Source: Nocardioidaceae bacterium (GTDB lineage: Bacteria > Actinomycetota > Actinomycetes > Propionibacteriales > Nocardioidaceae). Taken from it: 35,012 nt of DNA. Positions 8,722-18,836 of the stretch are shown here, in pieces (position 1 is the first letter of the stretch; each line of letters starts with the position of its first letter). The translations under genes were made by a program, and so were the position numbers. The stretch lies in contig JAURVT010000020.1 in the NCBI GenBank assembly GCA_030655315.1, forward strand, positions 1 through 35,012, given 5' to 3'. Under the pieces are notes generated by a model. The model worked only from the letters and a program-made list of their open reading frames with translations. It searched no databases and was not told the DNA's origin.

Positions 8722-8767
8722 GACACCCGAGGCGGGGCCGGCCCGGCCGGCCCCGCCTCGGCGTGTC
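8722..8767 (+). terminator. second tandem hairpin, very strong
   Basis: Arms at 8727-8743 and 8745-8761 form a perfect 17-bp GC-rich inverted repeat around a single central C. The stem extends by GACAC/GTGTC across a one-base bulge. No T tract follows, so this is an I-shaped actinobacterial-type terminator. With a one-base centre a few inner pairs must open to form the loop. Confidence 0.75.
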
Positions 8768-8842
8768 TCCACCACCTCTGTCCCTGCTTGTCCTGTGAGT
8801 GCTGTGTGTCAGGGGTCGCTGCCTGCGGCGGCCCAGGGGGCC

Positions 8843-8866
8843 TACGATGCTGCGAACACCGCAGCA
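8843..8866 (+). promoter_or_regulatory. possible promoter and leader hairpin for oppB
   Basis: TACGAT at 8843-8848 could be a -10 box for a new transcript downstream of the double terminator. A perfect 7-bp hairpin, TGCTGCG/CGCAGCA with loop AACAC, covers 8848-8866. No good -35 element is visible. GAAGGA at 8881-8886 is the ribosome binding site of the next gene. Confidence 0.35.
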
Positions 8867-8892
8867 GGCCTCTCCGTCGGGAAGGAACGCTC

Positions 8893-9890
8893 ATGTTCGG
8901 GTTCGTCGTACGGCGCCTGTTGTCCTCGTTCGTCGTCATCCTGTTGGCGTCGTTCGTGGTCTTCATCATCTTCTACCTCGGCCCGAGCAACCCGGCCGAG
9001 CCGGTCTGCCAGGCTGCCGGTGGTCGCTGCACCGACGAGCGCCGCGAGGCCATCGAGAAGAACATGGGCCTCGACAAGCCGGTGCTCGAGGCCTACGCAA
9101 CCTTCATGAAGGGCGTCGTCGCGGGACGCGAGGTCACCGTCGGCTCGACCGCCTACCCGTGTGACGCGCCCTGCCTCGGCATCTCCTACGCCACCGGCCT
9201 GCCGGTCTACGAGGAGCTGAAGAAACGCATCGTGCCCACGGTGCTGATCGCCATCATGGGGTCGCTGGTCTATCTCGTCCTGGGCGTGGTCATCGGCGTC
9301 TTCGCCGCGGCCCGCCGCGGCACGATGGGCGACCGGATGCTGGTGAGCGGCAGCCTGATCGTCTCGTCGGTGCCCTACTACCTGGTCTGTCTGCTGGCGT
9401 GGATCTACCTGACCCAACAGACCTCGATCTTCCCGGCGACGGGCTACTTCCCGATCACCGAGAATCCCTTCACCACCATCAAGGGCCTCTTCCTACCGGC
9501 CCTGGTGCTCGGCATCGCCACGGCACCGACCTATGCCCGGTTCACCCGTGGCCAGATGGTCGAGACGTTGGGCGACGACTACATCCGCACCGCCAAGGCC
9601 AAGGGCCTCAACGGTCGCGGGGTGATGATGAAGCACGCCCTGAGAGCGGCGATCGTGCCGATCGTGACCATCTTCGGTCTCGACTTCGGCGCCCTGCTCG
9701 GCGGCACCATCTTCACCGAGTTCATCTTCGACATCGACGGCATGGGGCGATGGGGCCTCTTCGCCCTCCGCTCGCCGCTCGACCTGCCCGTCATCACCGC
9801 CACCGTCCTCGTGGGAGCGTTCTTCATCGTGTTCTCCAACCTGATCGTCGACCTGGTCTACGGATTCCTCGACCCGCGAGTGAGGCTCGG

Positions 9891-9894
<4 letters not shown>
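8893..9894 (+). CDS. oligopeptide/dipeptide ABC transporter permease, OppB/DppB type
   Basis: The product is 333 residues. ATG 8893 was chosen because GAAGGA lies six bases upstream and it gives the family N-terminus (M-F-G-F-V-V-R-R-L-L). The first membrane segment spans about residues 10-29, and the EAA loop is visible as DDYIRTAKAKGLNGRGVMMKHALR. The extracytoplasmic loop after the first membrane segment carries four cysteines (39, 46, 90 and 94), which could form disulfides. The C-terminus FLDPRVRLG is typical. The stop overlaps the next start (ATGA), so it is translationally coupled to the ATPase gene. It should pair with the OppC-type permease at 5810. Confidence 0.92.
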
Positions 9895-10987
<1,093 letters not shown>

Positions 10988-10988
<1 letters not shown>

Positions 10989-12373
10989 TGTCCCACGACT
11001 ACCCCAGTGGCCCCGACTACCCCGACGCCCCGGAGCACGAGCAGCCGCAGGCCCGGATGACGACCAGCTCGCGGGCCGACCCGATCCCCGACATGACCGC
11101 CGACTCCACGTCGCGGACCGAGAAGCCGGTCGACGGCGAGACGCCGGTCCTGGCCGACGCCGAGGAGCGGACCGAGGACTCGTTCGCCGAGCTGATCGAG
11201 ACGACCCACACGGCGGCGGTGCTCGACCCCGACGCCAAGCCGGTGCTCTCGGTCAGCAACCTGAAGATGTACTTCCCGGTCAAGTCCAGCGGGATCATCC
11301 GTCGTACGGTCGGGCACGTCCAGGCCGTCGACGGCATCTCCTTCGAGGTGCCCGAGGGCGGCTCGCTCGGCCTGGTGGGTGAGTCGGGCTGCGGCAAGTC
11401 GACGACCGGCCGGTTGATCACCCGGCTCTACGAGCCGACCGGTGGCTCGATGCACTTCGACAAGTACGACCTGGCGACCATCACCGACAAGGAGATGAAG
11501 CCGCTGCGCCGCGAGGTGCAGATGATCTTCCAGGACCCCTACAGCTCGCTCAACCCGCGCCACACCGTCGGCACCATCGTCGGCAACCCGCTGCGGGTCC
11601 ACAACGTGGTGCCCAAGAAGCAGGTGCTGAGCCGGGTCCAGGAGCTGCTCGAGGTCGTGGGTCTCAACCCCGAGCACTACAACCGCTACCCCAACGAGTT
11701 CTCCGGCGGCCAGCGCCAGCGCATCGGCATCGCCCGGGCCCTTGCGCTGCAGCCCAAGATCATGGTCGCCGACGAGCCGGTGTCCGCGCTCGACGTCTCC
11801 ATCCAGGCCCAGGTCATCAACCTGATGCAGGACCTGCAGAAGGAGTTCCGGATCGCGTTCCTCTTCATCGCCCACGACCTGGCGATCGTCCGGCACTTCT
11901 GCCCCGAGGTCGCCGTCATGTACCTCGGCAAGATCGTCGAGATCGGCGACCGCGAGAGCATCTACAGCCACGCCCGCCACCCCTACACGCAGGCGCTGCT
12001 CTCGGCGGTGCCCGACGTCAAGCAGGCCACCATCGGTGGCCGCCGCGAGCGCATCCGCCTCGAGGGCGACGTGCCCAGCCCGATCAACCCGCCGTCGGGC
12101 TGCCGGTTCCGCACGCGCTGCCCGATCGCCCAGGAGATCTGCGCCAAGCACGAGCCGCCGCTGCTGCAGATCGGCCCGCGCCACAAGGTCGCCTGCCACT
12201 TCCCGGGCGAGATCGGCCAGCACCCGACCGAGCCGCTGACGGCCCGCCTGCTGGGCGTCGACAACACCGGGAGCCCCGACCCGGGGGCGACCCCCAGCCA
12301 GGACCTCGTGACCAAGCCCGGCTACGACGACACCTGGTTCGACCTGGACACGAGGACGTTTGGACGAGCCTGA
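10988..12373 (+). CDS. oligopeptide ABC transporter ATPase, OppF/DppF type, with extended termini
   Basis: The product is 461 residues, well above the roughly 320-350 usual for OppF. The ATPase core begins near residue 86 and has Walker [10 protein letters not shown] at 131-139, Q-loop [10 protein letters not shown], signature FSGGQRQRI and Walker [15 protein letters not shown]-terminal four-cysteine motif follows ([15 protein letters not shown], later ACHFPG). Residues 1-85 are acidic, Pro/Ser/Thr-rich and look disordered. About 50 low-complexity residues follow the last cysteine. ATG 10988 has GAGGAG five bases upstream and overlaps the oppD stop; a second methionine at residue 24 could give a shorter form. 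The 3' end overlaps rarA by 14 bases. Confidence 0.9.
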
Positions 12374-13727
12374 CGCCCTGTTCGCGGCCGGCCCGCCTGC
12401 CCCTGCGCCGGGGGGAGGCGGGTCGCTGTCGTCGGCGAGCCACGCCTCCTCACCGCTCGCGGTGCGGATGCGTCCGCGCACCCTCGACGAGCTCGCGGGC
12501 CAGTCCCAGCTGCGGGCGCCGGGTTCGCCGCTGCGGCAGCTGATCGAAGGCGACCAGTCGATGTCGCTGCTCCTGTGGGGCCCGCCCGGCACCGGCAAGA
12601 CCACGATTGCCTCGATCCTCAGCAAGCAGACGGGGCGGCGGTTCGTCGAGGTCTCGGCCGTCTCGGCGGGCGTCAAGGACGTGCGCGCGGCGATCGACAC
12701 CGCCCGCAACGCGCTGGTGCGCACCGGCAGCGAGACGGTGCTGTTCGTCGACGAGGTGCACCGCTTCAGCAAGGCACAGCAGGACGCGCTGCTCCCGGGG
12801 GTCGAGAACCGCTGGGTGACCCTCGTGGCCGCCACCACCGAGAACCCGTTCTTCTCGGTGATCTCACCGCTGCTCTCGCGCAGCCTGCTGCTGCGGCTCG
12901 AGTCGCTGACCGACGACGACGTGCGGTCGGTGATGCTCGCCGCGCTGGCCGACGAGGAGCGCGGCCTGGCCGGGGCCTTCGAGGTCGACGAGGTCGCGCT
13001 CGACCACCTGGTGCGCCTGGCCGGCGGTGACGCCCGGCGCTCGCTGACCTACCTCGAGGCGGCAGCCGGCGCGGCGTCCGCACGCAGCTCCACCCGGATC
13101 GACCTCGAGACCGCCGAGACCGCCGTCGACCGGGCCGCGGTGCGCTACGACCGCCAGGGTGACCAGCACTACGACGTCACCAGCGCGTTCATCAAGTCGA
13201 TCCGCGGGTCCGACGCCGACGCCGCGATGCACTACCTGGCGCGGATGATGGAGGCGGGGGAGGACCCCCGCTTCATCGCCCGCCGACTGGTCGTCCTCGC
13301 GTCGGAGGACATCGGTCTCGCCGACCCGACGGCCCTGCAGACGGCGGTGGCCGCGGCCCAGGCGGTGCAGCTGATCGGCATGCCGGAGGCCGCCTTCAAC
13401 CTCGCCCACGCCGTGATCGCGCTGGCCGTCGCGCCCAAGTCCAACGCCGTCACGATGGCGCTGGCCGCCTCGCGCGCCGACGTGCAGGCCGGCAAGGTCG
13501 GGCCCGTCCCGGCCCACCTGCGCGACGCGCACTACGCCGGGTCCAAGAAGCTCGGCCACGGGTCGACCTACACCTACAGCCACGACGAGCCCTACGGCAT
13601 CGCCGAGCAGCAGTACGCGCCCGACGTCGTCGCGGACGCGACCTACTACCAGCCCAAGGAGATCGGCGCCGAGGCCGCGATCAAGGAGCGCTGGGAGCGG
13701 GTCCGCCGCATCATCCGCGGTAGGTAG
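12360..13727 (+). CDS. rarA: replication-associated recombination protein A (AAA+ ATPase)
   Basis: The product is about 455 residues, normal for the RarA/MgsA/WRNIP1 family, which acts at stalled replication forks. It has Walker [10 protein letters not shown], Walker [10 protein letters not shown], the sensor-1 region AATTENPFF and an arginine-finger segment [11 protein letters not shown]. The typical C-terminal clamp-loader-like domain ends with a YKYP-like [15 protein letters not shown] region. The start is uncertain: TTG at 12360 follows GAGGA closely and overlaps oppF by 14 bases, and conserved sequence begins near residue 34 ([13 protein letters not shown]). The overlap means it is probably co-transcribed with the opp genes. 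The next gene's TAGGGT box overlaps its stop codon. Confidence 0.93.
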   Translation: MDEPDALFAAGPPAPAPGGGGSLSSASHASSPLAVRMRPRTLDELAGQSQLRAPGSPLRQLIEGDQSMSLLLWGPPGTGKTTIASILSKQTGRRFVEVSAVSAGVKDVRAAIDTARNALVRTGSETVLFVDEVHRFSKAQQDALLPGVENRWVTLVAATTENPFFSVISPLLSRSLLLRLESLTDDDVRSVMLAALADEERGLAGAFEVDEVALDHLVRLAGGDARRSLTYLEAAAGAASARSSTRIDLETAETAVDRAAVRYDRQGDQHYDVTSAFIKSIRGSDADAAMHYLARMMEAGEDPRFIARRLVVLASEDIGLADPTALQTAVAAAQAVQLIGMPEAAFNLAHAVIALAVAPKSNAVTMALAASRADVQAGKVGPVPAHLRDAHYAGSKKLGHGSTYTYSHDEPYGIAEQQYAPDVVADATYYQPKEIGAEAAIKERWERVRRIIRGR

Positions 13728-13730
13728 GGT
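13725..13730 (+). promoter_or_regulatory. -10 box giving a leaderless start, overlapping the rarA stop
   Basis: TAGGGT begins within the TAG stop codon of rarA and ends eight bases before the ATG at 13739. There is no Shine-Dalgarno sequence between them, which supports a leaderless transcript. No clear -35 element is visible. Confidence 0.5.
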
Positions 13731-13738
13731 TGCGCGCT

Positions 13739-14251
13739 ATGAGCGAGGACTGGAGCGTGCCCGGCTGGGCCGTGCTCGCGACCCTGGTCGCGCTGCTCCT
13801 GCTCGTCGTCCTGCTCGTCGTCGCCCTGGTGCGCTCGCGGACGCGGACGACCGCAGCCCTCGAGGCGGCCCGCGCCGACGCTGTCGCGCTCGCCGCGCAG
13901 GTCGACGCCATCGAGCGACGGCTGGCCGAGCCCGTCGTCCGCACCGACGAGACCGAGTACGTCGTCACGATGCTCGGCCGCGACGACCCCGACGCGCCGG
14001 ACGTCGACGAGCGCACCCCCGCTCCCGTCGTACCGGCCCCGTTGTTCGCCGACCTGGTCCTGCGCGAGGGCGTCGTCCAGGCAGCCTCGCTGGCCGCCGG
14101 GCTGCGGCGGGCGCTGGCGCCCGAGATGCGACACCGGATCCGGCTCGAGATGCGGCGCGAGGTCAAGCGGGCCCGCAAGCAGCGGCGCGCCGACCTGCGG
14201 CAGGCCAAGCGCGAGTTCGAGGCCCGCCAGCGCGGGGACGTCGCGGCATGA
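13739..14251 (+). CDS. single-pass membrane protein of unknown function
   Basis: The product is 170 residues and I do not recognise its family. One strongly hydrophobic segment lies at about residues 9-32, followed by an Arg-rich stop-transfer RSRTRT. Residues 40-60 are Ala-rich and probably helical. An acidic and proline-rich middle (about 80-105) follows. The C-terminal 50 residues are very basic, with R-H-R-I-R-L-E-M-R-R-E-V-K-R-A-R-K-Q-R-R, and would face the cytoplasm if the positive-inside rule holds. ATG 13739 follows TAGGGT by eight bases. The stop overlaps the next gene (ATGA), so the pair is probably co-translated. Genes of similar size occupy this slot before alaS in other actinobacteria, but this is not clearly DUF948. 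Confidence 0.75.
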   Translation: MSEDWSVPGWAVLATLVALLLLVVLLVVALVRSRTRTTAALEAARADAVALAAQVDAIERRLAEPVVRTDETEYVVTMLGRDDPDAPDVDERTPAPVVPAPLFADLVLREGVVQAASLAAGLRRALAPEMRHRIRLEMRREVKRARKQRRADLRQAKREFEARQRGDVAA

Positions 14252-14580
14252 GCAGAGCCTTGTGGTTCGCCGCGGGGGCCGGGGCTGGGCTCTATGCCGC
14301 CGTCCGGGCCCGCCGTGCCGCCGAGCTCCTCACCGTCGAGGGACTGCAGGACCGGGTCGGCGCCGCCGTCGTGGGCCTGCGGATGTTCCGTGACGAGGTC
14401 GCCCAGGGCAGGGCCGACGCCGAAACGCACTTGCGGGAGCGGATGGGGGTGGCGCTCCATGACACGAGGGAGCTCTCCACCTCGACGCCCCAGATCGATC
14501 CACCCGACCAGCACGACTCGCACCACGACAATGACTACGACACTCACCACGACACTCACAGGGAAGCAGGCAGCAGCTGA
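14248..14580 (+). CDS. DUF6167-like small protein with a His/Asp-rich tail
   Basis: The product is 110 residues. The N-terminus M-S-R-A-L-W-F-A-A-G-A-G-A-G-L-Y-A-A-V-R-A-R-R-A-A-E, followed by LTVEGLQDRV and MFRDEVAQGRADAETHLRERMG, resembles the actinobacterial DUF6167 family as I remember it. The first 18 residues may be a short membrane anchor. The last 30 residues are dominated by His, Asp and Thr (HDSHHDNDYDTHHDTH), built on a 12-base DNA unit that is nearly tandem. Whether that tail binds metal is unknown. The gene overlaps its upstream neighbour by four bases and alaS by one base (TGATG). Confidence 0.8.
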   Translation: MSRALWFAAGAGAGLYAAVRARRAAELLTVEGLQDRVGAAVVGLRMFRDEVAQGRADAETHLRERMGVALHDTRELSTSTPQIDPPDQHDSHHDNDYDTHHDTHREAGSS

Positions 14581-17249
14581 TGGACACCGCGGAGATCCGA
14601 CGGAGGTTCGTGGCGCACTTCGAGCGCGCCGGGCACACCCCCGTCCCCTCGGCCTCGCTGCTGCTGGACGATCCCAACCTGCTGTTCGTCAACGCGGGCA
14701 TGGTGCCGTTCAAGCCCTACTTCCTGGGGCAGGAGACGCCGCCGTACGACCGCGCGACGAGCATCCAGAAGTGCGTGCGCACCCCCGACATCGAGGACGT
14801 CGGCAAGACCACCCGGCACGGCACGTTCTTCGAGATGTGCGGCAACTTCTCGTTCGGCGACTACTTCAAGGAGCGGGCGATCGAGCTCGCCTGGGACCTG
14901 ATCACCAAGTCCCAGTCCGACGGCGGCTTCGGGTTCGCGGAGTCCGCGCTCTATCCCTCGGTCCTCGACGGTGACGACGAGGCCGTCGGCCTGTGGCGCT
15001 CGATCACCGGTCTGCCCGACGACCGGATCATCCGGCTCGGGCCCAAGGAGAACTACTGGTCGATGGGCGTGCCCGGTCCTGGCGGGCCGTGCTCGGAGAT
15101 CCTGATCGACCGCGGGCCGGCCTACGGCCCCGACGGCGACTTCTCCGCCGAGGACCGCTACCTCGAGTTCTGGAACCTCGTGTTCATGCAGGACGAGCTC
15201 AGCGCGGTGCGGAGCAAGGAGGACTTCGACATCTCCGGCTCGCTGCCCAAGAAGAACATCGACACCGGCATGGGCCTCGAGCGCGTCGCGTTCATGACGC
15301 AGGGCGTCGAGAACATGTACGAGATCGACGTGATGTTCCCGGTGATCGAGCGCGCGATGGCGCTCAGCGGACGAAAGTACGGGGTCGACCCGGTCGACGA
15401 CGTCCGCTTCCGGGTCGTCGCCGACCACGTGCGCAGCTCGATGATGCTCATCGGCGACGGCGTCACCCCCGGCAACGAGGCGCGCGGCTACGTGCTGCGC
15501 CGGCTGCTTCGGCGTGCGGTCCGCTCGATGCGGCTGCTCGGCTACGACGACCCCGCGCTGCCCGAGCTGATGCCGATCAGCCGCGACAAGATGGGCGAGA
15601 CCTACACCGACCTGATCACCGACTGGGACCGGATCTCGCGCGTCGCCTACGCCGAGGAAGAGACGTTCCGCAAGACGCTGCAGGCGGGGACGACGATGTT
15701 CGACCTCGCGGCGGGCCGCGTGAAGGACTCCGGCGGGGTCTCGATCGCGGGTGACGAGGCCTTCCAGCTGCACGACACGTTCGGCTTCCCGATCGACCTG
15801 ACGCTGGAGATGGCGTCGGAGGCGGGCCTGTCCGTCGACGAGGACGGCTTCCGCGGGTTGATGGCCGAGCAGCGCGAGCGGGCCAAGGCCGACGCGCGCA
15901 GCAAGCGCGGGCAGCACGCCGACACCGGCGCCTACCGGGCCGTCCTCGACGCGCACGGTCCCACCGAGTGGCTCGCCTACGAGACGCTCGAGACCGAGTC
16001 GCGGCCGCTGGCGCTGCTGCGCGAGGGCGCGCCGGTGCCGTCGCTGGCCAACGGCGAGGTCGGTGAGGTCGTCCTCGACCGCACTCCTTTCTACGCCGAG
16101 TCGGGCGGCCAGGCGGCCGACGCCGGCATCATCGAGTTCGACGGCGGCCGGCTCGAGGTCGTCGACGTCCAGCGCCCGATCAAGGGCCTCGTCGTGCACC
16201 AGGTGCGGGTCGTCGACGGTGAGCTCCCGGCGGACGCGTCGCTGCTGCACGCGCGGGTCGACCCCGAGTGGCGCACCGGCGCGCGGCAGGCGCACTCGGG
16301 CACCCACGTCGTCCACGCGGCGCTGCGCCAGGTGCTCGGCCCGAGCGCGCTGCAGGCCGGTTCCTACAACCGGCCCGGCTACCTGCGCCTCGACTTCGGC
16401 TGGACCACGGGTCTGCGCCCTGAGCAGGTGCGCGACATCGAGCAGGTCTCCAACGAGGCGCTGCGCGCCGACCTGCCCGTCGGCTGGCAGTACATGACGC
16501 TCGAGCAGGCCAAGGACTGGGGCGCGGTCGCGCTCTTCGGCGAGACCTACGACAACACCAAGGTGCGCGTCGTGGAGATCGGCGGACCCTGGTCGCGCGA
16601 GCTCTGCGGTGGCACGCACGTCGAGAGCACCGCCCAGATCGGCACCATGGTCCTCACCAGCGAGGGCTCGGTCAGCGCGGGCAACCGCCGGATCGAGATG
16701 GTCACCGGCTACGAGGGCTTCGGCTACCTCTCGCGCGAGCGCGACCTGGTGGCCCAGCTCGCCGACATGCTCAAGACCCAGCACGAGGACGTGCCGGCCC
16801 GCGTCCGCGACCTGCTCGACCGCCTGCGCGTCGCCGAGAAGGAGGTGGAGCGGATCAAGGCCGCCCAGCTGCTCTCGTCGGGTGCCTCGCTCGTCGAGTC
16901 GGCCCACGACGTCGGCGGCGTGACCTTCCTCGGCCACCACGCCGAGGGCGTGGGCGGTGGTGACGTCCGCACCCTCGCGCTCGACCTGCGCGGCCGTCTC
17001 GGGCAGGAGCGCCCCGCTGTCGTGGTGGTCGTCGGCACGCAGGACGGCAAGGCGGCCTGCGTGGTCGCGGTCAACGACGCGGGCCGAGAGGCCGGCGTCT
17101 CGGCCGGTGACCTCGTCCGCGTCGCGCTCGAGCCGCTGGGCGGGCGTGGCGGCGGCAAGGCCGACGTCGCGCAGGGCGGCGGCACCGACAACGGCGCGGT
17201 GCCGCAGGCGCTGTCCGCGGTGGAGCACGCGCTGGCGGCGCGGTCCTGA
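14580..17249 (+). CDS. alaS: alanyl-tRNA synthetase
   Basis: The 889-residue product charges tRNA-Ala and is full length. The class II catalytic part includes FVNAGMVPFKPYFLG, the CVRTPDIEDVGKTTRHGTFFEMCGNFSFGDYFK block and TGMGLERVAF. The editing domain keeps its metal ligands in HSGTHVVH and CGGTHV, so mischarged Ser- and Gly-tRNA should be cleared. The C-terminal coiled coil and C-Ala domain follow and end in a Gly-rich GGRGGGKADVAQGGG segment. ATG 14580 overlaps the preceding TGA. No T-box leader is possible because the upstream DNA is coding. ruvX starts one base after the stop. Confidence 0.97.
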   Translation: MDTAEIRRRFVAHFERAGHTPVPSASLLLDDPNLLFVNAGMVPFKPYFLGQETPPYDRATSIQKCVRTPDIEDVGKTTRHGTFFEMCGNFSFGDYFKERAIELAWDLITKSQSDGGFGFAESALYPSVLDGDDEAVGLWRSITGLPDDRIIRLGPKENYWSMGVPGPGGPCSEILIDRGPAYGPDGDFSAEDRYLEFWNLVFMQDELSAVRSKEDFDISGSLPKKNIDTGMGLERVAFMTQGVENMYEIDVMFPVIERAMALSGRKYGVDPVDDVRFRVVADHVRSSMMLIGDGVTPGNEARGYVLRRLLRRAVRSMRLLGYDDPALPELMPISRDKMGETYTDLITDWDRISRVAYAEEETFRKTLQAGTTMFDLAAGRVKDSGGVSIAGDEAFQLHDTFGFPIDLTLEMASEAGLSVDEDGFRGLMAEQRERAKADARSKRGQHADTGAYRAVLDAHGPTEWLAYETLETESRPLALLREGAPVPSLANGEVGEVVLDRTPFYAESGGQAADAGIIEFDGGRLEVVDVQRPIKGLVVHQVRVVDGELPADASLLHARVDPEWRTGARQAHSGTHVVHAALRQVLGPSALQAGSYNRPGYLRLDFGWTTGLRPEQVRDIEQVSNEALRADLPVGWQYMTLEQAKDWGAVALFGETYDNTKVRVVEIGGPWSRELCGGTHVESTAQIGTMVLTSEGSVSAGNRRIEMVTGYEGFGYLSRERDLVAQLADMLKTQHEDVPARVRDLLDRLRVAEKEVERIKAAQLLSSGASLVESAHDVGGVTFLGHHAEGVGGGDVRTLALDLRGRLGQERPAVVVVVGTQDGKAACVVAVNDAGREAGVSAGDLVRVALEPLGGRGGGKADVAQGGGTDNGAVPQALSAVEHALAARS

Positions 17250-17250
17250 C

Positions 17251-17709
17251 GTGCGGCACGGCACCCGGCTCGGCGTCGACGTCGGCGACGTCCGCATCGG
17301 CGTCGCACGCAGCGACCCGAGCGGCCTGATCGCCACCCCGGTCGAGACCGTCGCGGCCGGCGACGGGGCCATCGCGCGTCTGGTCGTGCTCACCCACGAG
17401 CACGAGGCCAGCGAGGTCGTCGTCGGCCTGCCGAGGTCGCTGTCGGGGAAGCTCGGGCCGGCGGCACGTAGAGTGCGGTCCTATGCCGAGCAGATCGCCC
17501 GCGCCGTCGCGCCCGTCCCGGTGCGCCTGGTCGACGAGAGGTTGTCGACGGTGAGCGCAGAGAACCAGCTGCGGGCACAGGGACGCAAGGGGGCGCGACG
17601 GCGAGCCGTCGTGGACCAGGTGGCGGCTGTGGTGATCCTGCAGCACGCCCTCGACACCGAGCGCGCCAGCGGGCGCGCACCCGGGGAGACACTGGACGTG
17701 ATCGCGTGA
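17251..17709 (+). CDS. ruvX: Holliday junction resolvase-like YqgF/RuvX
   Basis: The product is 152 residues, the normal length for YqgF. It has an RNase H-like fold with LGVDVGDVRIGVA at the N-terminus, VGLPRSLSG in the middle and VDERLSTVSAE near the C-terminus, which together carry the acidic catalytic residues. In E. coli the homologue works in 16S rRNA 5'-end processing, and a junction-resolvase role has also been proposed. GTG 17251 is the only start that gives the conserved N-terminus. It lies one base after alaS and overlaps mltG by four bases, the same order as Rv2555c-Rv2553c in M. tuberculosis. Confidence 0.93.
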   Translation: MRHGTRLGVDVGDVRIGVARSDPSGLIATPVETVAAGDGAIARLVVLTHEHEASEVVVGLPRSLSGKLGPAARRVRSYAEQIARAVAPVPVRLVDERLSTVSAENQLRAQGRKGARRRAVVDQVAAVVILQHALDTERASGRAPGETLDVIA

Positions 17710-18836
17710 GCGGCATCGGACTCGACCTCAAGGACGACGAGCGACGTGGTGGCCGCCGGGCCGAGCGGAGGTCGAGGCGCCCACTCGGCTGTGCGATCGT
17801 CGCGCTCGTCGTGGCGGCCCTGCTGGTGGCGGCCTACGTGGGCGTGTCCCGCGGCGCGGGCGTCGTCAGCGGCTGGCTCAACGGCCCCGAGGACTACAGC
17901 GGCCAGGGCACCGGCCAGGTCGAGGTCGAGGTGAAGGAGGGCGACAGCGCCGCGGCCATCGGGCGCACGCTGAAGTCCGAGGGCGTCGTCGCCAGCGTCG
18001 ACGCGTTCATCGAGCTCGCCAACACCGACGAGCGGGCGCAGGCCATCCAGCCCGGCACCTACGAGCTGCGCGAGAAGATGTCGTCCAAGTGGGCCCTGGA
18101 CGAGCTGTCGGACCCGGCCAACCTGCTGCAGGTCTCCGTCGCGATCCCCGAGGGGTTCCGCGTCGGGCAGATCGTGGAGCGTATCGTCGCCCGGACCGAC
18201 ATCACCGAGGACGCGCTCACCGCGGCGCTCGACGACCCGGCGTCCATCGGACTGCCCGACGTGGCCGACGACAACCCCGAGGGCTACCTCTTCCCGGCCA
18301 CCTACGAGGTCGAGCCCGACACCACCGCCACCCAGCTGCTCTCGCAGATGGTCGCCAAGACGGTGGAGGTGGAGCAGTCGCTCGACATCGACGCCCGCGC
18401 CGAGGCCCTCGGCGTCACCACCGAGGAGGCGCTCACGGTGGCGAGCATCATCGAGTACGAGGCCAAGCGCGACGAGGACCTGCCCAAGGTCGCCCGGGTC
18501 ATCTACAACCGGCTCGCCGAGGACCAGCCGCTGCAGATGGACTCGACCGTCACCTACGTCAGCCAGCGCAAGGGCGACGTGTGGACGACGCAGGCCGAGC
18601 GCGACGTCGACTCGCAGTACAACACCTACCGCTACGCCGGGCTGCCGCCCGGACCGATCGGCTCGCCCGGCGAGCGCACCATCGAGGCGGCGCTCAACCC
18701 GGCCGAGGGCGACTGGCTGTACTTCATGCCGCAGAACCTCGAGACCGGCGAGACGGTGTTCACCGCGAGCTACTCCGAGCACCTGCGCAACGTCGAGAAG
18801 TTCCGCGCGTACTGCCGCGAGTCCGACCTGTGCTGA
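17706..18836 (+). CDS. mltG: endolytic murein transglycosylase MltG
   Basis: The 376-residue product has a basic cytoplasmic N-terminus, one membrane segment at about residues 27-46 and an extracytoplasmic YceG-like domain. The catalytic glutamate lies in VASIIEYEAKRDEDLPKVARVIYNRL, followed by PLQMDSTVTYV and the late YNTYRYAGLPPGPIGSPG motif. MltG cleaves newly made glycan strands and so limits peptidoglycan chain length. The GTG start overlaps the ruvX stop (GTGA). Two cysteines near the C-terminus (YCRESDLC) could form a disulfide outside the cell. Confidence 0.95.
   Translation: MSGIGLDLKDDERRGGRRAERRSRRPLGCAIVALVVAALLVAAYVGVSRGAGVVSGWLNGPEDYSGQGTGQVEVEVKEGDSAAAIGRTLKSEGVVASVDAFIELANTDERAQAIQPGTYELREKMSSKWALDELSDPANLLQVSVAIPEGFRVGQIVERIVARTDITEDALTAALDDPASIGLPDVADDNPEGYLFPATYEVEPDTTATQLLSQMVAKTVEVEQSLDIDARAEALGVTTEEALTVASIIEYEAKRDEDLPKVARVIYNRLAEDQPLQMDSTVTYVSQRKGDVWTTQAERDVDSQYNTYRYAGLPPGPIGSPGERTIEAALNPAEGDWLYFMPQNLETGETVFTASYSEHLRNVEKFRAYCRESDLC

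Noticed and set aside
14450-14580. T-box or riboswitch before alaS
   Set aside because: The DNA up to the alaS start is coding for the DUF6167-like protein, and no T-box sequence is present.
14556-17393. Very long open frame on the minus strand opposite alaS
   Set aside because: Its translation is Arg/Val/Leu/Asp/His-rich with no recognisable domain, and it exactly shadows a certain gene. Such frames are expected opposite GC-rich coding DNA. The same applies to long frames opposite hisS, aspS, the opp genes and carA.
17469-17485. TAGAGT followed by eight bases and ATG inside ruvX
   Set aside because: It fits the leaderless pattern, but the ATG is out of frame with ruvX and soon meets a stop, so it probably arises by chance.
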